Source of the DNA: Candidatus Gastranaerophilales bacterium
GTDB lineage: Bacteria; Cyanobacteriota; Vampirovibrionia; Gastranaerophilales; Gastranaerophilaceae
Assembly (NCBI GenBank): GCA_003150395.1
Contig: QAMI01000065.1
Location: 1-46,566, forward strand
Direction of reading: 5' to 3'
DNA: 46,566 nt
Below the pieces are notes generated by a model. It saw nothing but the letters and a program-made list of their open reading frames with translations. It was not told where the DNA came from and searched no databases. The position numbers and the translations under genes are program-made. Positions 14,947-23,755 of the stretch are shown piece by piece; position 1 is the first letter of the stretch; every line of letters starts with the position of its first letter.

Positions 14947-16089
14947 CTATTTGTTTTCAGGAGCTTCAACTGCTTCCGGCTGATTTTTATCTTCTGTTTT
15001 TTGTTCTGTTTCAGAAGTTGTTTTTTCCGGTTTACCCGTTTTGTTTACAAGCTTTAAGTCATAAACTCTTAATGCAAAGTATGGAAGTTTTTTGTCGCGT
15101 TCTTGCAGAAATAACACAAAGGTGTCATCTAAATAAAAATAACGCGGGGCTACTTCTTCAACAGGTTCAAGTGAGCATCTCATAGTTGCAATTGCCGCTT
15201 CGCTCTTAAGTTTAACTCCTTCGCGGTTCATTTTGAAATCAACAGTTTGTAAAGCATCTGAAATTTTCATTTCAGTACCTTCGATTTGTTTTCCGGTAAG
15301 TTCAGGGTATCCTTGTAATTTATACAGATTTACATCCGGAACTCTAAGCTGGTCTTTTTCTTTGAAGTCATGCCAGCCCATATATCCGGCTTTTTTTACG
15401 TGCATATCACTGTATAATTTATCAAAAGTTTTGTTATCATCTGTTCTGTAAAGATAAACAATATCTTTTCCCTGAGTTTCAAGAGCTACCGCAAAGTCAT
15501 CAGATGAGTTGTAAAATAATACATTAACGGTTTTATCAAGTTCTTTATCCGAATCATCATTTATTCCGAAATAGTTAACTTTTCCTCTGAATTTACCGAA
15601 TCTTGAGGGTTCAAGCTTGTCAAAAGGTGCTGCAAATTTGAAATCTTTTTTCAACATTGTATAGACTAAATACTTATCAGGAGCTGGAGACCAATCAAGC
15701 ATATCAAGAATGTCGCTTGTTTCGTTAAATTTTTCTTTTATGCCGGTTTCAATCTCCTGTTTTAATTCAGGGGATATTGCTCCGTAAGTTTTATAGTAAG
15801 TGTTTTCGCTGAGCATGTCAGCTTTGAATCTTTGTTTGTTAAGTTCTTTTACTGTAACATTCTTTTCATCTCCGACTAATTTAATCGGACCTTTTACAAT
15901 GTTATTTTGCAAGTCATTCCAAACAATTTGGAAAGTTCCGACCCAGGCTCTGTTTTGCTGGGCAGTTTCGGACTTCAATGTCGGAACAAGAACAAATTCG
16001 GAATTAAGGCTTTTCTTCCCAAATCCGAATGCAGAGGCTGTCGTTGCACATAATATGGTTATGGCAAGTGCTGCAAGTATTTTTTTCAT
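14947..16089 (-). CDS. Secreted serpin-like protein (tentative)
   Basis: 380 aa with a clear signal peptide (MKKILAALAITILCATTASA). The C-terminal third shows features of the serpin fold. A hinge-like stretch KLKSEAAIATM at about residue 290 resembles the serpin EEGTEAAAATA hinge. FYLDDTFVLFL (about 318-328) matches the serpin signature at all but one position (D where a basic or polar residue is expected), followed by PYFALRVYDLK where serpins have ILFMGRV. An N-terminal NRAWVGTFQIVWNDL helix also fits. The end is a Glu/Lys/Thr-rich tail. Serpins trap serine proteases covalently, so this may protect the cell from host or community proteases. The assignment rests on motif resemblance only. 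AGGAGAG Shine-Dalgarno. Confidence 0.5.
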   Translation of the reverse strand: MKKILAALAITILCATTASAFGFGKKSLNSEFVLVPTLKSETAQQNRAWVGTFQIVWNDLQNNIVKGPIKLVGDEKNVTVKELNKQRFKADMLSENTYYKTYGAISPELKQEIETGIKEKFNETSDILDMLDWSPAPDKYLVYTMLKKDFKFAAPFDKLEPSRFGKFRGKVNYFGINDDSDKELDKTVNVLFYNSSDDFAVALETQGKDIVYLYRTDDNKTFDKLYSDMHVKKAGYMGWHDFKEKDQLRVPDVNLYKLQGYPELTGKQIEGTEMKISDALQTVDFKMNREGVKLKSEAAIATMRCSLEPVEEVAPRYFYLDDTFVLFLQERDKKLPYFALRVYDLKLVNKTGKPEKTTSETEQKTEDKNQPEAVEAPENK

Positions 16090-16134
16090 ATTCTCTCCTT
16101 TTCATAAATGCCTTTTCTTATTGTCGAAAGGCTT

Positions 16135-16503
16135 CTAGTCTAAATTCAAATACCTGAAAAAACTTTTTACCTTTCCTGCTGCATCTTTTGTGTGCGGAAG
16201 GTTTGGTTCTTTGTAGTATTTTTCATAATTTCTTATTATATTATCCGGCAAATCTTCACCGGATTCAAGTATTTGTGAAATCATTTCCAAATATTCATCC
16301 TGCTCTTCTTTATATAGAATATCGCGGCGCCGCAAATCCTCATCCGCTTCAAAATGTACGAGCGCATGAAAAGCCGCCTGAATACTTTTATCTTTTGAGT
16401 CTGGCGGAAAATTTAAAAGAGCTTCTCTTACCGGAATAAATCCTATTAAAGCTTTTCTGACAAGCTCTGCAACCAGAAGTCTTTCCTGAAGATTCCCGCT
16501 CAT
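16135..16503 (-). CDS. Protein of unknown function, translationally coupled to a BlaI-type repressor
   Basis: 122 aa. Its ATG shares one nucleotide with the stop codon of the repressor gene upstream (TAATG), a strong sign of coupling. The sequence is helical and acidic, with no signal peptide or membrane segment: NLQERLLVAELVRKALIGFIPVREALLNFPPDSKDKSIQAAFHALVHFEADEDLRRRD. This DxxxxAAFHALVHFEADE block looks like a conserved family core (the lineage seems to keep it), but I do not recognise a named domain. Context suggests it is regulated by, or works with, the BlaI-type protein. Confidence 0.75.
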   Translation of the reverse strand: MSGNLQERLLVAELVRKALIGFIPVREALLNFPPDSKDKSIQAAFHALVHFEADEDLRRRDILYKEEQDEYLEMISQILESGEDLPDNIIRNYEKYYKEPNLPHTKDAAGKVKSFFRYLNLD

Positions 16504-16844
16504 TAGACCAGCATTTCACTGCATTCTTTTTCTATAAAGCGCAGCATTTTAATTTTGTCATTGTCAAAAAATTGCTCGGAAACGGTATTTATAGCTTCAA
16601 TAGCCATTTCTCGTTTATTCATAGCCGCGCGATAGAAAAACTTTTTACCAACCTTGTATCTTACTAAGATACTTTTTAAAGTTAATCTGTCCATAACTGT
16701 TTTGATTGTAGTGTATGCTCTTTCAACCCCGTTTGCAGACAGGCTGTCGACAACATCCTGAATTGAAATGTCACGTTCTTCACATTCGGCAGTAAGTGTC
16801 CAAATTGTATTTAAAATATCAATTTCTAATTTGCCGCAAGCCAT
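16503..16844 (-). CDS. BlaI/MecI/CopY-family winged-helix transcriptional repressor
   Basis: 113 aa. The penicillinase-repressor fold is visible: LEIDILNTIWTL at the N-terminus, a recognition-helix region AYTTIKTVMDRLTLKSILVRYKVGKKFFYRA, and a C-terminal dimerisation helix. In BlaI/MecI systems a membrane protease BlaR1/MecR1 (M56) inactivates the repressor. No M56 gene is nearby; instead the operon continues with a 122-aa unknown and a serpin-like gene. A dyad over the gene's own -10 box (16878-16892) suggests autorepression. The target set is unknown. Confidence 0.88.
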   Translation of the reverse strand: MACGKLEIDILNTIWTLTAECEERDISIQDVVDSLSANGVERAYTTIKTVMDRLTLKSILVRYKVGKKFFYRAAMNKREMAIEAINTVSEQFFDNDKIKMLRFIEKECSEMLV

Positions 16845-16877
16845 AATTTTTCCTCACATTTCTATATTCCTATTTAA

Positions 16878-16913
16878 TTACTAATATTGTAACATAAAAT
16901 ATTTCTTTTTCAA
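16878..16913 (-). promoter_or_regulatory. BlaI-type gene promoter with overlapping dyad operator
   Basis: Minus strand: TTGAAA (16913-16908), 16 nt, TGTTACAAT extended -10 (TACAAT at 16891-16886). The dyad TTAC-7-GTAA (16878-16892) covers the -10 box. BlaI-type repressors bind dyads with a TAC/GTA core, so this is a candidate autoregulatory operator. Confidence 0.5.
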
Positions 16914-16938
16914 TCTATTACCAAAATCTTTACATAAA

Positions 16939-18090
16939 TTATATTTCATCAAATAAATCGGTTTCTTTTTTGAAATTGGTTTTTTGTTTTCGTTTTTTTA
17001 AATTTTTTTTCTTTGTTTTGTCTGAAACCTTTCTGTATGCGTTGTCAATCGAAATTTTTGCAACCGGACGACCGCTTCGTCTGTCAAAAAATGTCAGCCA
17101 AAAGTTTCTGTTTATATTATCTACGGTAAAAGAGATTTTCCCAACCACTTTATCTCCGGGGCTTATATGCTTAAACATAAGTTTTGTGTCACCGAAAATT
17201 GAGGGTCTGAAAACCTTGTTGTAATCATTTATAAGTGCCATATCCAAACCTGAAAATGTTTTATCTGAAAGATTTGATATCAAGACTGTGATTGTGATTG
17301 TGTTTAATTCTCCAAACGGGTCTTCTTCATGTTCAATATTGTTAATGTTGATTTCAAGGCCGGGATAAAGCAGTTCATGTTGCATAAGCGCAGTGTCTTT
17401 GTAAACCGGAAGAGGTACGGTGGTGTTTATTTTGACACGGATTTCATCTCCGGGAGCAATTAAAACTTCACTGCCTTTTCTATAAAGCGCCATTCCAAGT
17501 CCTATTGCACCGCCGACAGCTGCTCCGCCTGCAAGGGTGTAACCGTGAGAGGCAATTGCAGCTTCAAGCCCAAGCAGGTTAAGCGCTGCGAGTCCGCCTG
17601 CAGCTCCTCCGGCAACTGTGTATCCGACATCTTGTGCAATAATTTTTGTTGTTTCTGCTACAGGATGAAGTTTTGTAGACATTTTGCCTTCAATCGGAAT
17701 TTCGCGGCCGTCGGGAGTTATAAGATAATCAAAATCAAGTTCAAGCCAGGCTGAACGGCCTAACCGTTTTGCATCGCCTGTTTGTGAAATTTTGCCATGA
17801 GCAATTGTTCCTTTGGGAATTATTACGCCTTTGTCGCCATAAACCTCATTTGTAACTTCAGCGAAAAATTCATCGCCTTCCATATTAATGCTTCCATCAA
17901 GAACCTGTGAAACCGTCATATGGATAACATCTTTGCGTTCAAGATGCTCTATTTCTCCGGTAAATAACTCCTGTTCCGTTTTATTGTATTGATCGCTGTA
18001 TTCGGCATGCCCTTCAAACACGGGGGAAGCCAGTACTGATGTATTTAACATAAATGTGCTTATTAATAAAACGGATAAAAACTTTTTCAT
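16939..18090 (-). CDS. Predicted envelope protein with signal peptide and Gly/Ala-rich core; function unknown
   Basis: 383 aa. Signal peptide MKKFLSVLLISTFMLNTSVLA. Next comes a domain with VSQVLDGSINMEGDEFFAEV and VIIPKGTIAHGKISQ, reminiscent of secretin-associated or TrbI-like 'stability' domains. A glycine/alanine-rich hydrophobic segment (AGGAAGGLAALNLLGLEAAI ... GGAAVGGAIGLGMALYRKG) follows, then a beta-rich domain with RVKINTTVPLPVYKD. The C-terminus is strongly basic (KKKNLKKRKQKTNFKKE). I do not recognise the family. Probably membrane or cell-wall associated. Alone on its transcript as far as visible; the BlaI gene downstream has its own promoter. Confidence 0.7.
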   Translation of the reverse strand: MKKFLSVLLISTFMLNTSVLASPVFEGHAEYSDQYNKTEQELFTGEIEHLERKDVIHMTVSQVLDGSINMEGDEFFAEVTNEVYGDKGVIIPKGTIAHGKISQTGDAKRLGRSAWLELDFDYLITPDGREIPIEGKMSTKLHPVAETTKIIAQDVGYTVAGGAAGGLAALNLLGLEAAIASHGYTLAGGAAVGGAIGLGMALYRKGSEVLIAPGDEIRVKINTTVPLPVYKDTALMQHELLYPGLEININNIEHEEDPFGELNTITITVLISNLSDKTFSGLDMALINDYNKVFRPSIFGDTKLMFKHISPGDKVVGKISFTVDNINRNFWLTFFDRRSGRPVAKISIDNAYRKVSDKTKKKNLKKRKQKTNFKKETDLFDEI

Positions 18091-18181
18091 ATAAATATTA
18101 TACTACGCTATTAAAACTATAACAAATTTCCATCATTTATGATAATATAAAAATACATTATAGGAAAAAAGCGAGGATTTT

Positions 18182-18484
18182 ATGAATTTTAAACGCTGGT
18201 ACGATATTGATGTTACAATGAGCAGAGCTGTGGCTCTGTGGGAAGGTGCTGAGGAAAATTTACAGACTGTTTGTGCTGATTACGTAATTGATAAACTTAA
18301 GGACATGGATTTTGAAATGTCGCTTGATGAACAGTATAATTACATAATGCGCCGCTGGTATGATAAAAATATTAGGGTTTCCCACGCAATGGAATACCTA
18401 AAACATGCGCCGGAAGAAATTCAACGCCAGCTTGCGCTTGATATTATTGAATATATTGAACAAAACTCAGAAGATAAAAAGTAA
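18182..18484 (+). CDS. Small conserved-looking protein of unknown function
   Basis: 100 aa, soluble and acidic, all helical in appearance: FKRWYDIDVTMSRAVALWEG near the start, then a second similar block RRWYDKNIRVSHAMEYLKHA in the middle. The WYD[IK][DN][VI]xxSxA pattern occurs twice, so the protein may contain an internal repeat. GAGG Shine-Dalgarno. First gene of a co-directional run leading to the radical-SAM gene and RNase E/G. Function unknown. Confidence 0.7.
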   Translation: MNFKRWYDIDVTMSRAVALWEGAEENLQTVCADYVIDKLKDMDFEMSLDEQYNYIMRRWYDKNIRVSHAMEYLKHAPEEIQRQLALDIIEYIEQNSEDKK

Positions 18485-18534
18485 ATTATCTTAACATATA
18501 GCCATGTTTTGGCATTTCATATTAAACTAAAACT

Positions 18535-18876
18535 ATGAGTGATGAAATTAATCGTAATGTAATAGATATATTTTCTCAGCATAAAAAATCGCCTTCCACA
18601 AATAGTGAAAAGGTTAAGTATTATGCGGGTTTTAATTATGTAAAGCTTACTAAAGACAATAACGGCAACAAATTTAATTCAGAACATCTTTTGAAGTATT
18701 CTAAAGCGTGCCATTATATTGTCAGAGTAATGCGCGAGGTTAACGGCGAAATAGTTTTATATAATTATGATGTTCCAAACGATGAACTTTTCAGGTTCAT
18801 GAAATCTTTTGAAGAAAACACGCTTGACGGTACGATTATTGAAATTGAAAAATATATTCCCGACGGTTTGGCCTAA
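18535..18876 (+). CDS. Small protein of unknown function
   Basis: 113 aa, no signal peptide or membrane segment, mixed alpha/beta character with many Asn, Lys and Tyr. Segments such as VKYYAGFNYVKLTKDNNGNKF and YIVRVMREVNGEIVLYNYDVP could form beta strands. No domain recognised. A Shine-Dalgarno is not obvious. It lies 43 nt upstream of the radical-SAM gene and shares its direction, so it may be part of the same transcript. Confidence 0.65.
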   Translation: MSDEINRNVIDIFSQHKKSPSTNSEKVKYYAGFNYVKLTKDNNGNKFNSEHLLKYSKACHYIVRVMREVNGEIVLYNYDVPNDELFRFMKSFEENTLDGTIIEIEKYIPDGLA

Positions 18877-18919
18877 AATAAAGTTTTCGATGGAGTAAAT
18901 ATAAATAGCGGAAAATATT

Positions 18920-21481
18920 ATGGATTGTTTTTTTAGAAAATATCATGAAAGTTTATATAATTGTACAAAACCTTACCAGTATGTTGGCGGAGAATTTCTC
19001 TCTTACAACAAACCTTTTGACGAGGCAGAACTTCGCATTGCGTTCGCTTTTCCCGATAAATACGAAATCGGCATAAGCAATTTAGGGTTAAGAGTTTTGT
19101 ACGAGCAGGTAAACAAACAGCCCGGATTTATGGCCGATAGAGTTTATGCGCCGGAAGCGGATTTTCAACCCGAACTGCTCTACGCGCTTGAAAGCAAACG
19201 CCCGATAAAAGATTTTGATGCTGTTGGCTTTTCAATCCAGTATGAACTTGCGTATCCGACTATTTTGAAAATGCTTGAGATGGCGGGAATTCCATATAAG
19301 AATTCAGAAAGAAGTGATGATGACCCAATTATTCTTGCAGGCGGTCCTTGTGCTTACAATCCTTTGCCGGTTGCAGATTTTATTGACGGATTTTTAATCG
19401 GCGACGGTGAAGACAGTATTCTGGAAGTTTGTGAAGTATTGGTAGCAACTAAAGGCTTGCCGCGCACAGAAAGAATTAAAAAACTTTCTGAAATAGAAGG
19501 CGTCTGGTGTCCGGATTACTCTAAGAATGTTACAAAACGCATTGCACAATTAAAATACGAAACTGCTCTGAAAACTTATCCGATACCATTTTCGTCATCA
19601 GTGCATGACCGCGCTATTGTGGAAATCCGGCGTGGCTGCGGCAGAATGTGTCGTTTTTGCCAGCCCGGGCATGTAAACCTTCCAATAAGAGAAAGAAGCG
19701 CTGAAGATATTATAAAAATAGCGAAAGAGCTTGTTAAAAATACTGGGTATGACGAATATTCACTGCTTTCACTTTCTTCAAATGATTACTCAAATATAAA
19801 CGAAGTCATAAAAGAACTAGCGGTTGATTTTAATGAGAAAAAAGTTTCCGTATCATTACCGAGCCAGCGTATTGACGGATTTAACCTTGAACTCGCAAAT
19901 CTTGTTCAAAGCGTTCGAAAATCCACAATGACACTTGCGCCCGAAGCCGGTTCACAGCGGCTTCGCGATGTAATCAAGAAAAACATCACTGAAGAACAAA
20001 TCTTAAATGCAGTTTTAACGCTTTATGAACATGGCTGGTCAAGGGTTAAGTTTTATTTTATCTGCGGGCTTCCAACTGAAACTCTTGAAGATATGGACGA
20101 GATGGCTGAGCTTTTAAGACGGATTAAATACCGCGCAAAGCTTATCAAAAAAGAAAAAGATTTGAAACACGGACTTGATATAACCTGCACGCTTTCTATT
20201 TTTGTACCGAAGCCGTTTACGCCGTTCCAGTGGCACGGCCAGATGAATTTGGATAAAGTTACGGAGCATATTCACTATCTGAAAGACAAAATTGCGAATT
20301 TGAAAGGTGTTAAGGTCAATTATCATGACAAATTCGTATCCAGAATAGAAGCAGCGCTGACGCGCGGCGACAGAAGTCTTTGTAATTACATAGAAGCTCT
20401 TTACAAAAAAGGCTGCTATCTGGATGCATGGGGCGAATATTTTGACAAAAACATCTGGCATGAAACGGCGGAAGAATGCGGAATTTCATTGCAGGAACTT
20501 GCTGAAAAAACTTTTGAAGTCGACGCGCCGCTGCCTTGGGATTTCATTAATATCGGAGTTGACAAAGAATGGTTCGAGGAAGAGTATCGTAAAGCTTTAG
20601 CGATTACTTCCCTCGCCTCTGCGGGGAGAGGAATTGAGGGTGAGGGGTCAACCCCCCACATCGTGCCGACCTGCGAAAAGGGATGCGTAAATTGCGGTGT
20701 TTGCAAAAACTTAAAAACACACAAAGTTCTTGCCAAACCTTTTAAAGCGTCAGAAAAAGCACAAAATTTAAACTTTGAGCCTGTCGATCCTCACACTCAC
20801 GAAACAGACAAACGCGAAGTCTTCAGATACCGTATTAAACTTACCAAAACTGGAATTTTAAGATATTTTTCGCACCTTGACTGGCAGAATACTTTTTTCA
20901 AAGCGCTGTCAAGAACTGATATCAATATAGCTTTTTCACAAGGGTTTAATCCGTCTATGAAGGTTTCAATGGGCGTTGCACTGCCGCTTTTTGCACAAAG
21001 CGTCTGTGAGTTTGTTGATATTGAAATTTACGATAATCTCACGCCGGAACAACTCAAACTAAAGTTGGAAAAAGTTCTTCCAAAAGGGGCTGAAATAATA
21101 AGTATTGTAAAAATTGAAAAATCAGCAAAATCAATTGATACAACGGTTTGCTGGGCAGAATATGAAGTAAAGATTTTTAATAATTCTCTTTACGATTTTG
21201 AAGATTTGAAGTATAATACGAACAGAGTTTTAACTTCTCCTGAAATTTTTATCGAGAAGAAAAACAAAAAAGGTTTAATTAAAAAAGTAGACATCAAACA
21301 GTGCATAAAATCATATAGATTTGCAGATGAAAGTCTATTCATAGTATTAAAAACCGGTCAGAACCTTGAAGGCGGAATTCCGTCTCTGAGAGCAGACACC
21401 TTGATGGAGCTGATTGCTCCGGGTGTAAAATTCGACATCACAAGAACAAGGTTCTTTGACGAAAAAGAGTTAGAGGTTTAA
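18920..21481 (+). CDS. TIGR03960-type B12-binding/radical SAM protein fused to DUF2344
   Basis: 853 aa. The N-terminal half is a B12-binding-like domain (RIAFAFPDKYEIGISNLGLRVLYEQV) followed by a radical-SAM core with CGRMCRFC (CxxxCxxC) near residue 240 and a TGYDEYSLLSLSSNDY strand. The C-terminal half is DUF2344 (TIGR03936): KTGILRYFSHLDWQNTFFKALSRT and FSQGFNPSMKVSMGVALPL. In cyanobacteria and clostridia these parts occur fused or adjacent and precede RNase E/G, as here (next gene 15 bp downstream), suggesting tRNA/rRNA-related work, but the reaction is unknown. Odd point: between EEYRKAL and PTCEKGCVNCGVC there is an extra segment of about 20 residues encoded by GC-rich palindromic DNA (see 20609-20662). 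Confidence 0.93.
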   Translation: MDCFFRKYHESLYNCTKPYQYVGGEFLSYNKPFDEAELRIAFAFPDKYEIGISNLGLRVLYEQVNKQPGFMADRVYAPEADFQPELLYALESKRPIKDFDAVGFSIQYELAYPTILKMLEMAGIPYKNSERSDDDPIILAGGPCAYNPLPVADFIDGFLIGDGEDSILEVCEVLVATKGLPRTERIKKLSEIEGVWCPDYSKNVTKRIAQLKYETALKTYPIPFSSSVHDRAIVEIRRGCGRMCRFCQPGHVNLPIRERSAEDIIKIAKELVKNTGYDEYSLLSLSSNDYSNINEVIKELAVDFNEKKVSVSLPSQRIDGFNLELANLVQSVRKSTMTLAPEAGSQRLRDVIKKNITEEQILNAVLTLYEHGWSRVKFYFICGLPTETLEDMDEMAELLRRIKYRAKLIKKEKDLKHGLDITCTLSIFVPKPFTPFQWHGQMNLDKVTEHIHYLKDKIANLKGVKVNYHDKFVSRIEAALTRGDRSLCNYIEALYKKGCYLDAWGEYFDKNIWHETAEECGISLQELAEKTFEVDAPLPWDFINIGVDKEWFEEEYRKALAITSLASAGRGIEGEGSTPHIVPTCEKGCVNCGVCKNLKTHKVLAKPFKASEKAQNLNFEPVDPHTHETDKREVFRYRIKLTKTGILRYFSHLDWQNTFFKALSRTDINIAFSQGFNPSMKVSMGVALPLFAQSVCEFVDIEIYDNLTPEQLKLKLEKVLPKGAEIISIVKIEKSAKSIDTTVCWAEYEVKIFNNSLYDFEDLKYNTNRVLTSPEIFIEKKNKKGLIKKVDIKQCIKSYRFADESLFIVLKTGQNLEGGIPSLRADTLMELIAPGVKFDITRTRFFDEKELEV
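20609..20662 (+). repeat. In-frame GC-rich palindromic insertion inside the radical SAM gene
   Basis: Nested hairpin arms CCCTC (20610-20614)/GAGGG (20636-20640) and CCTCT (20616-20620)/AGAGG (20627-20631), then GGGGT/ACCCC (20644-20648/20651-20655). Local GC is far above the flanks. It is read through as TSLASAGRGIEGEGSTPH, a peptide typical of translated palindromic repeats, and the reading frame is preserved. Confidence 0.6.
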
Positions 21482-21495
21482 ATAAAGGATTTTTT

Positions 21496-23418
21496 ATGAA
21501 CAACAAAAATACGAATCAGCCGCAGCCTAAAAAAATCGTTATTGCTGAACGCGATAATATTGCCGCGGTTTTAGAAGGTAAAAAAGTTACTGATTTTTTC
21601 ATTCATAGAGGCGAAGTTCTTTTGGGCGATGTTTATCTGGCAACTGTTGATAATATTCTGCCGAGTATTGACGCGGCTTTTGTTAACGTTGGAACAGATA
21701 AAATGGGTTTCCTTCACGCGCAGGATGTTATGGGCAAAGGAAGTTTGAAAGAAAAACTTTCACCAAAACAGAAACTTATTGTGCAGGTTGTTAAAGAACC
21801 CACAGGGCACAAAGGTCCGAGGGTCACAACAGAAATTAGTCTTCCGGGCAGATTTTTAGTCTTAATGCCGAATGAGCCGGGGGTAAGCGTTTCGAAAAAA
21901 ATAGAAAATTCAAAAGAACGCGCAAGATTAAAAGCAATTATGAACTTAATCAAGCCCGTCGGCGTTGGTGTAATCATTAGAACAGAAGCCGAAGGACAGT
22001 CGGAAGCTGATATTCAGGAAGATTTGGAAATTCTACTTGAAAAATGGAACAACATTATCACCGCCGCTGAAACAATGACTCCGCCTAATCTTATCTACCG
22101 TGATCAGGATTTGCTTTACAGAGTTATCCGTGAAGCCTGCACTGAAGATACTAAAGAAATCATTGTTGATACAGCTTTTGCAATGAACAGGGTTCAAAAT
22201 ATTTTGCAAAACTGGCACATGAACAAAAATATCGAGGTTACGTTATACAAAGGTACAGAACCTCTGCTTGTTGCTATGGATATTCATAAAGAAATTAAAG
22301 CTGCTTTGAATATCAAAGTAAATATGCCCTCAGGCGGCTATTTGTTCATTCAGCAGACAGAAGCATTGACAGTTATTGACGTTAACAGCGGCAAGTTCAC
22401 AAGTTCATCAACTCAGGATGAAACTATTCTCAAAACAAATATCGAGGCAGTTCATGAAATCGCCCGCCAGCTACGTTTGCGCAACATCGGCGGTATGATT
22501 ATTATCGACTTTATTGATATGCTTTCACGTGCTGACAAGCTTGCGATTATGGAAGAACTTGAAATTGCGCTTGAACCTGACAAAGCAAAACCGCAGGTCG
22601 GTCAGCTTTCAGATTTGGGGCTTGTTGAATTGACGCGCCACAGACAAGGACAAAGTTTAGCTGAAATCTTTACTAAAAGATGTCCGCATTGCCAGGGCAC
22701 AGGATGTTCGGTAATTGATTTTAACTTTGCCACTCCAACCGCAGAAGGTGAATACAGAGCAAAAGCTGCTAAATTGAAACTTCCTGTAAATAACTTCAAA
22801 AAGAATAACAACAAAAACTTTAATAAAAATCAACCTCAGCAAAACCCGCAGCCGCAGGCAGAAGTTCAAGAACAGGCCGCACCTGTTGCAATTGAAGTTG
22901 AAAATCCGTCACAAAACGCAGTTCAGGAAGTTGAAAAACGTGAAAACAACAAGCGTCAGCGTAACAACAGACGTAAAAAGTTTGACAAGCAAGAACGAGA
23001 ATTGACAACTGAAGTTCAGGCTGAAATTCAACAAGCAGAAGAAATCCCGACTGCTGAAACAGTTATCAAACCAATGGAAGAGATAAAACCGGTTATCGAA
23101 GAACAGGCAAAAACTGCCGAAACTCCGGTAACAGAAGTAACAGAGCCGGTTGTTGCAGAATCTGAAGGAAAGCCTGAAAAGAAGACAAAAAAAGTTCGAG
23201 GAAAAAGAAATAAAAAACAAGAACCTGTTGAAGCCGTTTCTTCTGAAGAATCTTCACAACCGCAACCTGTATCTGATGAAGCTGTTAAAGTTTCAGAGTC
23301 CGTCACTGAACAGCCTGAAGAAGCGCCTAAAAAGACAAGACGTCCAAACAGAGGGTCTTCAAAAAAAGGACGTGCGAAAAAATCAAGCGAGGAAAAAATT
23401 GAAACTCCAATTCAATAA
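21496..23418 (+). CDS. rne/rng: Ribonuclease E/G family endoribonuclease
   Basis: 640 aa. The S1 RNA-binding domain covers about residues 35-125 (RGEVLLGDVYLATVDNILPSIDAAFVNVGTDKMGFL). The catalytic domain has LTVIDVNSGKF and IIIDFIDM, which supply the Mg-binding aspartates. The Zn-link motif CPHCQGTG joins the protomers. After about residue 420 comes a 200-residue disordered, K/E/P/Q-rich tail (many PQPQ, EEKP, KKRRxNR segments), where E. coli RNase E carries its degradosome scaffold. It initiates mRNA decay and rRNA/tRNA processing. Immediately downstream of the TIGR03960/DUF2344 gene in one operon, as in related phyla. The tail is a possible docking site for PNPase, encoded separately at 36414. 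Confidence 0.96.
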   Translation: MNNKNTNQPQPKKIVIAERDNIAAVLEGKKVTDFFIHRGEVLLGDVYLATVDNILPSIDAAFVNVGTDKMGFLHAQDVMGKGSLKEKLSPKQKLIVQVVKEPTGHKGPRVTTEISLPGRFLVLMPNEPGVSVSKKIENSKERARLKAIMNLIKPVGVGVIIRTEAEGQSEADIQEDLEILLEKWNNIITAAETMTPPNLIYRDQDLLYRVIREACTEDTKEIIVDTAFAMNRVQNILQNWHMNKNIEVTLYKGTEPLLVAMDIHKEIKAALNIKVNMPSGGYLFIQQTEALTVIDVNSGKFTSSSTQDETILKTNIEAVHEIARQLRLRNIGGMIIIDFIDMLSRADKLAIMEELEIALEPDKAKPQVGQLSDLGLVELTRHRQGQSLAEIFTKRCPHCQGTGCSVIDFNFATPTAEGEYRAKAAKLKLPVNNFKKNNNKNFNKNQPQQNPQPQAEVQEQAAPVAIEVENPSQNAVQEVEKRENNKRQRNNRRKKFDKQERELTTEVQAEIQQAEEIPTAETVIKPMEEIKPVIEEQAKTAETPVTEVTEPVVAESEGKPEKKTKKVRGKRNKKQEPVEAVSSEESSQPQPVSDEAVKVSESVTEQPEEAPKKTRRPNRGSSKKGRAKKSSEEKIETPIQ

Positions 23419-23755
23419 AACAATTAGATTTATTTCATTAATCGTTTTTGCTGCCGCAATTACAATTATTGCGGCACAAAACGGTTTTTGTAACAGTGAG
23501 GCAGTAAATCAAATCCCTGCTATTGCGGAACAAACTCCAGACGCTGCAAAGCACGAGGCAATTATAAAATTTGCTATTGCAATGGCGGGGGTTATGCTAT
23601 CTTCTTTTGTTATTTTTGTTGGACTCTGGATTTATAATAAATTCTTTGTTGACAAAAGCCTGTTTCCAAATAATGACAAAGATGATATTCTAAATACGCC
23701 AAAAACGGTTGATGAAGCTGTTACATTTTTTATTAAAAGGAATAAGTTATGCTAA
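23399..23755 (+). CDS. Small membrane protein with TTG start, overlapping the RNase E/G gene end
   Basis: The frame extends far upstream in the RNase gene, but the likely start is TTG 23399 with a GAGG Shine-Dalgarno (23389-23392) 6 nt ahead, inside the last 20 nt of the RNase gene. That gives about 118 aa: a signal-peptide-like segment FNKTIRFISLIVFAAAITIIAAQNGFC, a short linker, a transmembrane helix FAIAMAGVMLSSFVIFVGLWIYNKFFV and a cytosolic tail. No family recognised. Its stop overlaps the next gene by 7 nt, so the two are coupled to each other and to rne/rng. Confidence 0.65.
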   Translation: MKLQFNKTIRFISLIVFAAAITIIAAQNGFCNSEAVNQIPAIAEQTPDAAKHEAIIKFAIAMAGVMLSSFVIFVGLWIYNKFFVDKSLFPNNDKDDILNTPKTVDEAVTFFIKRNKLC

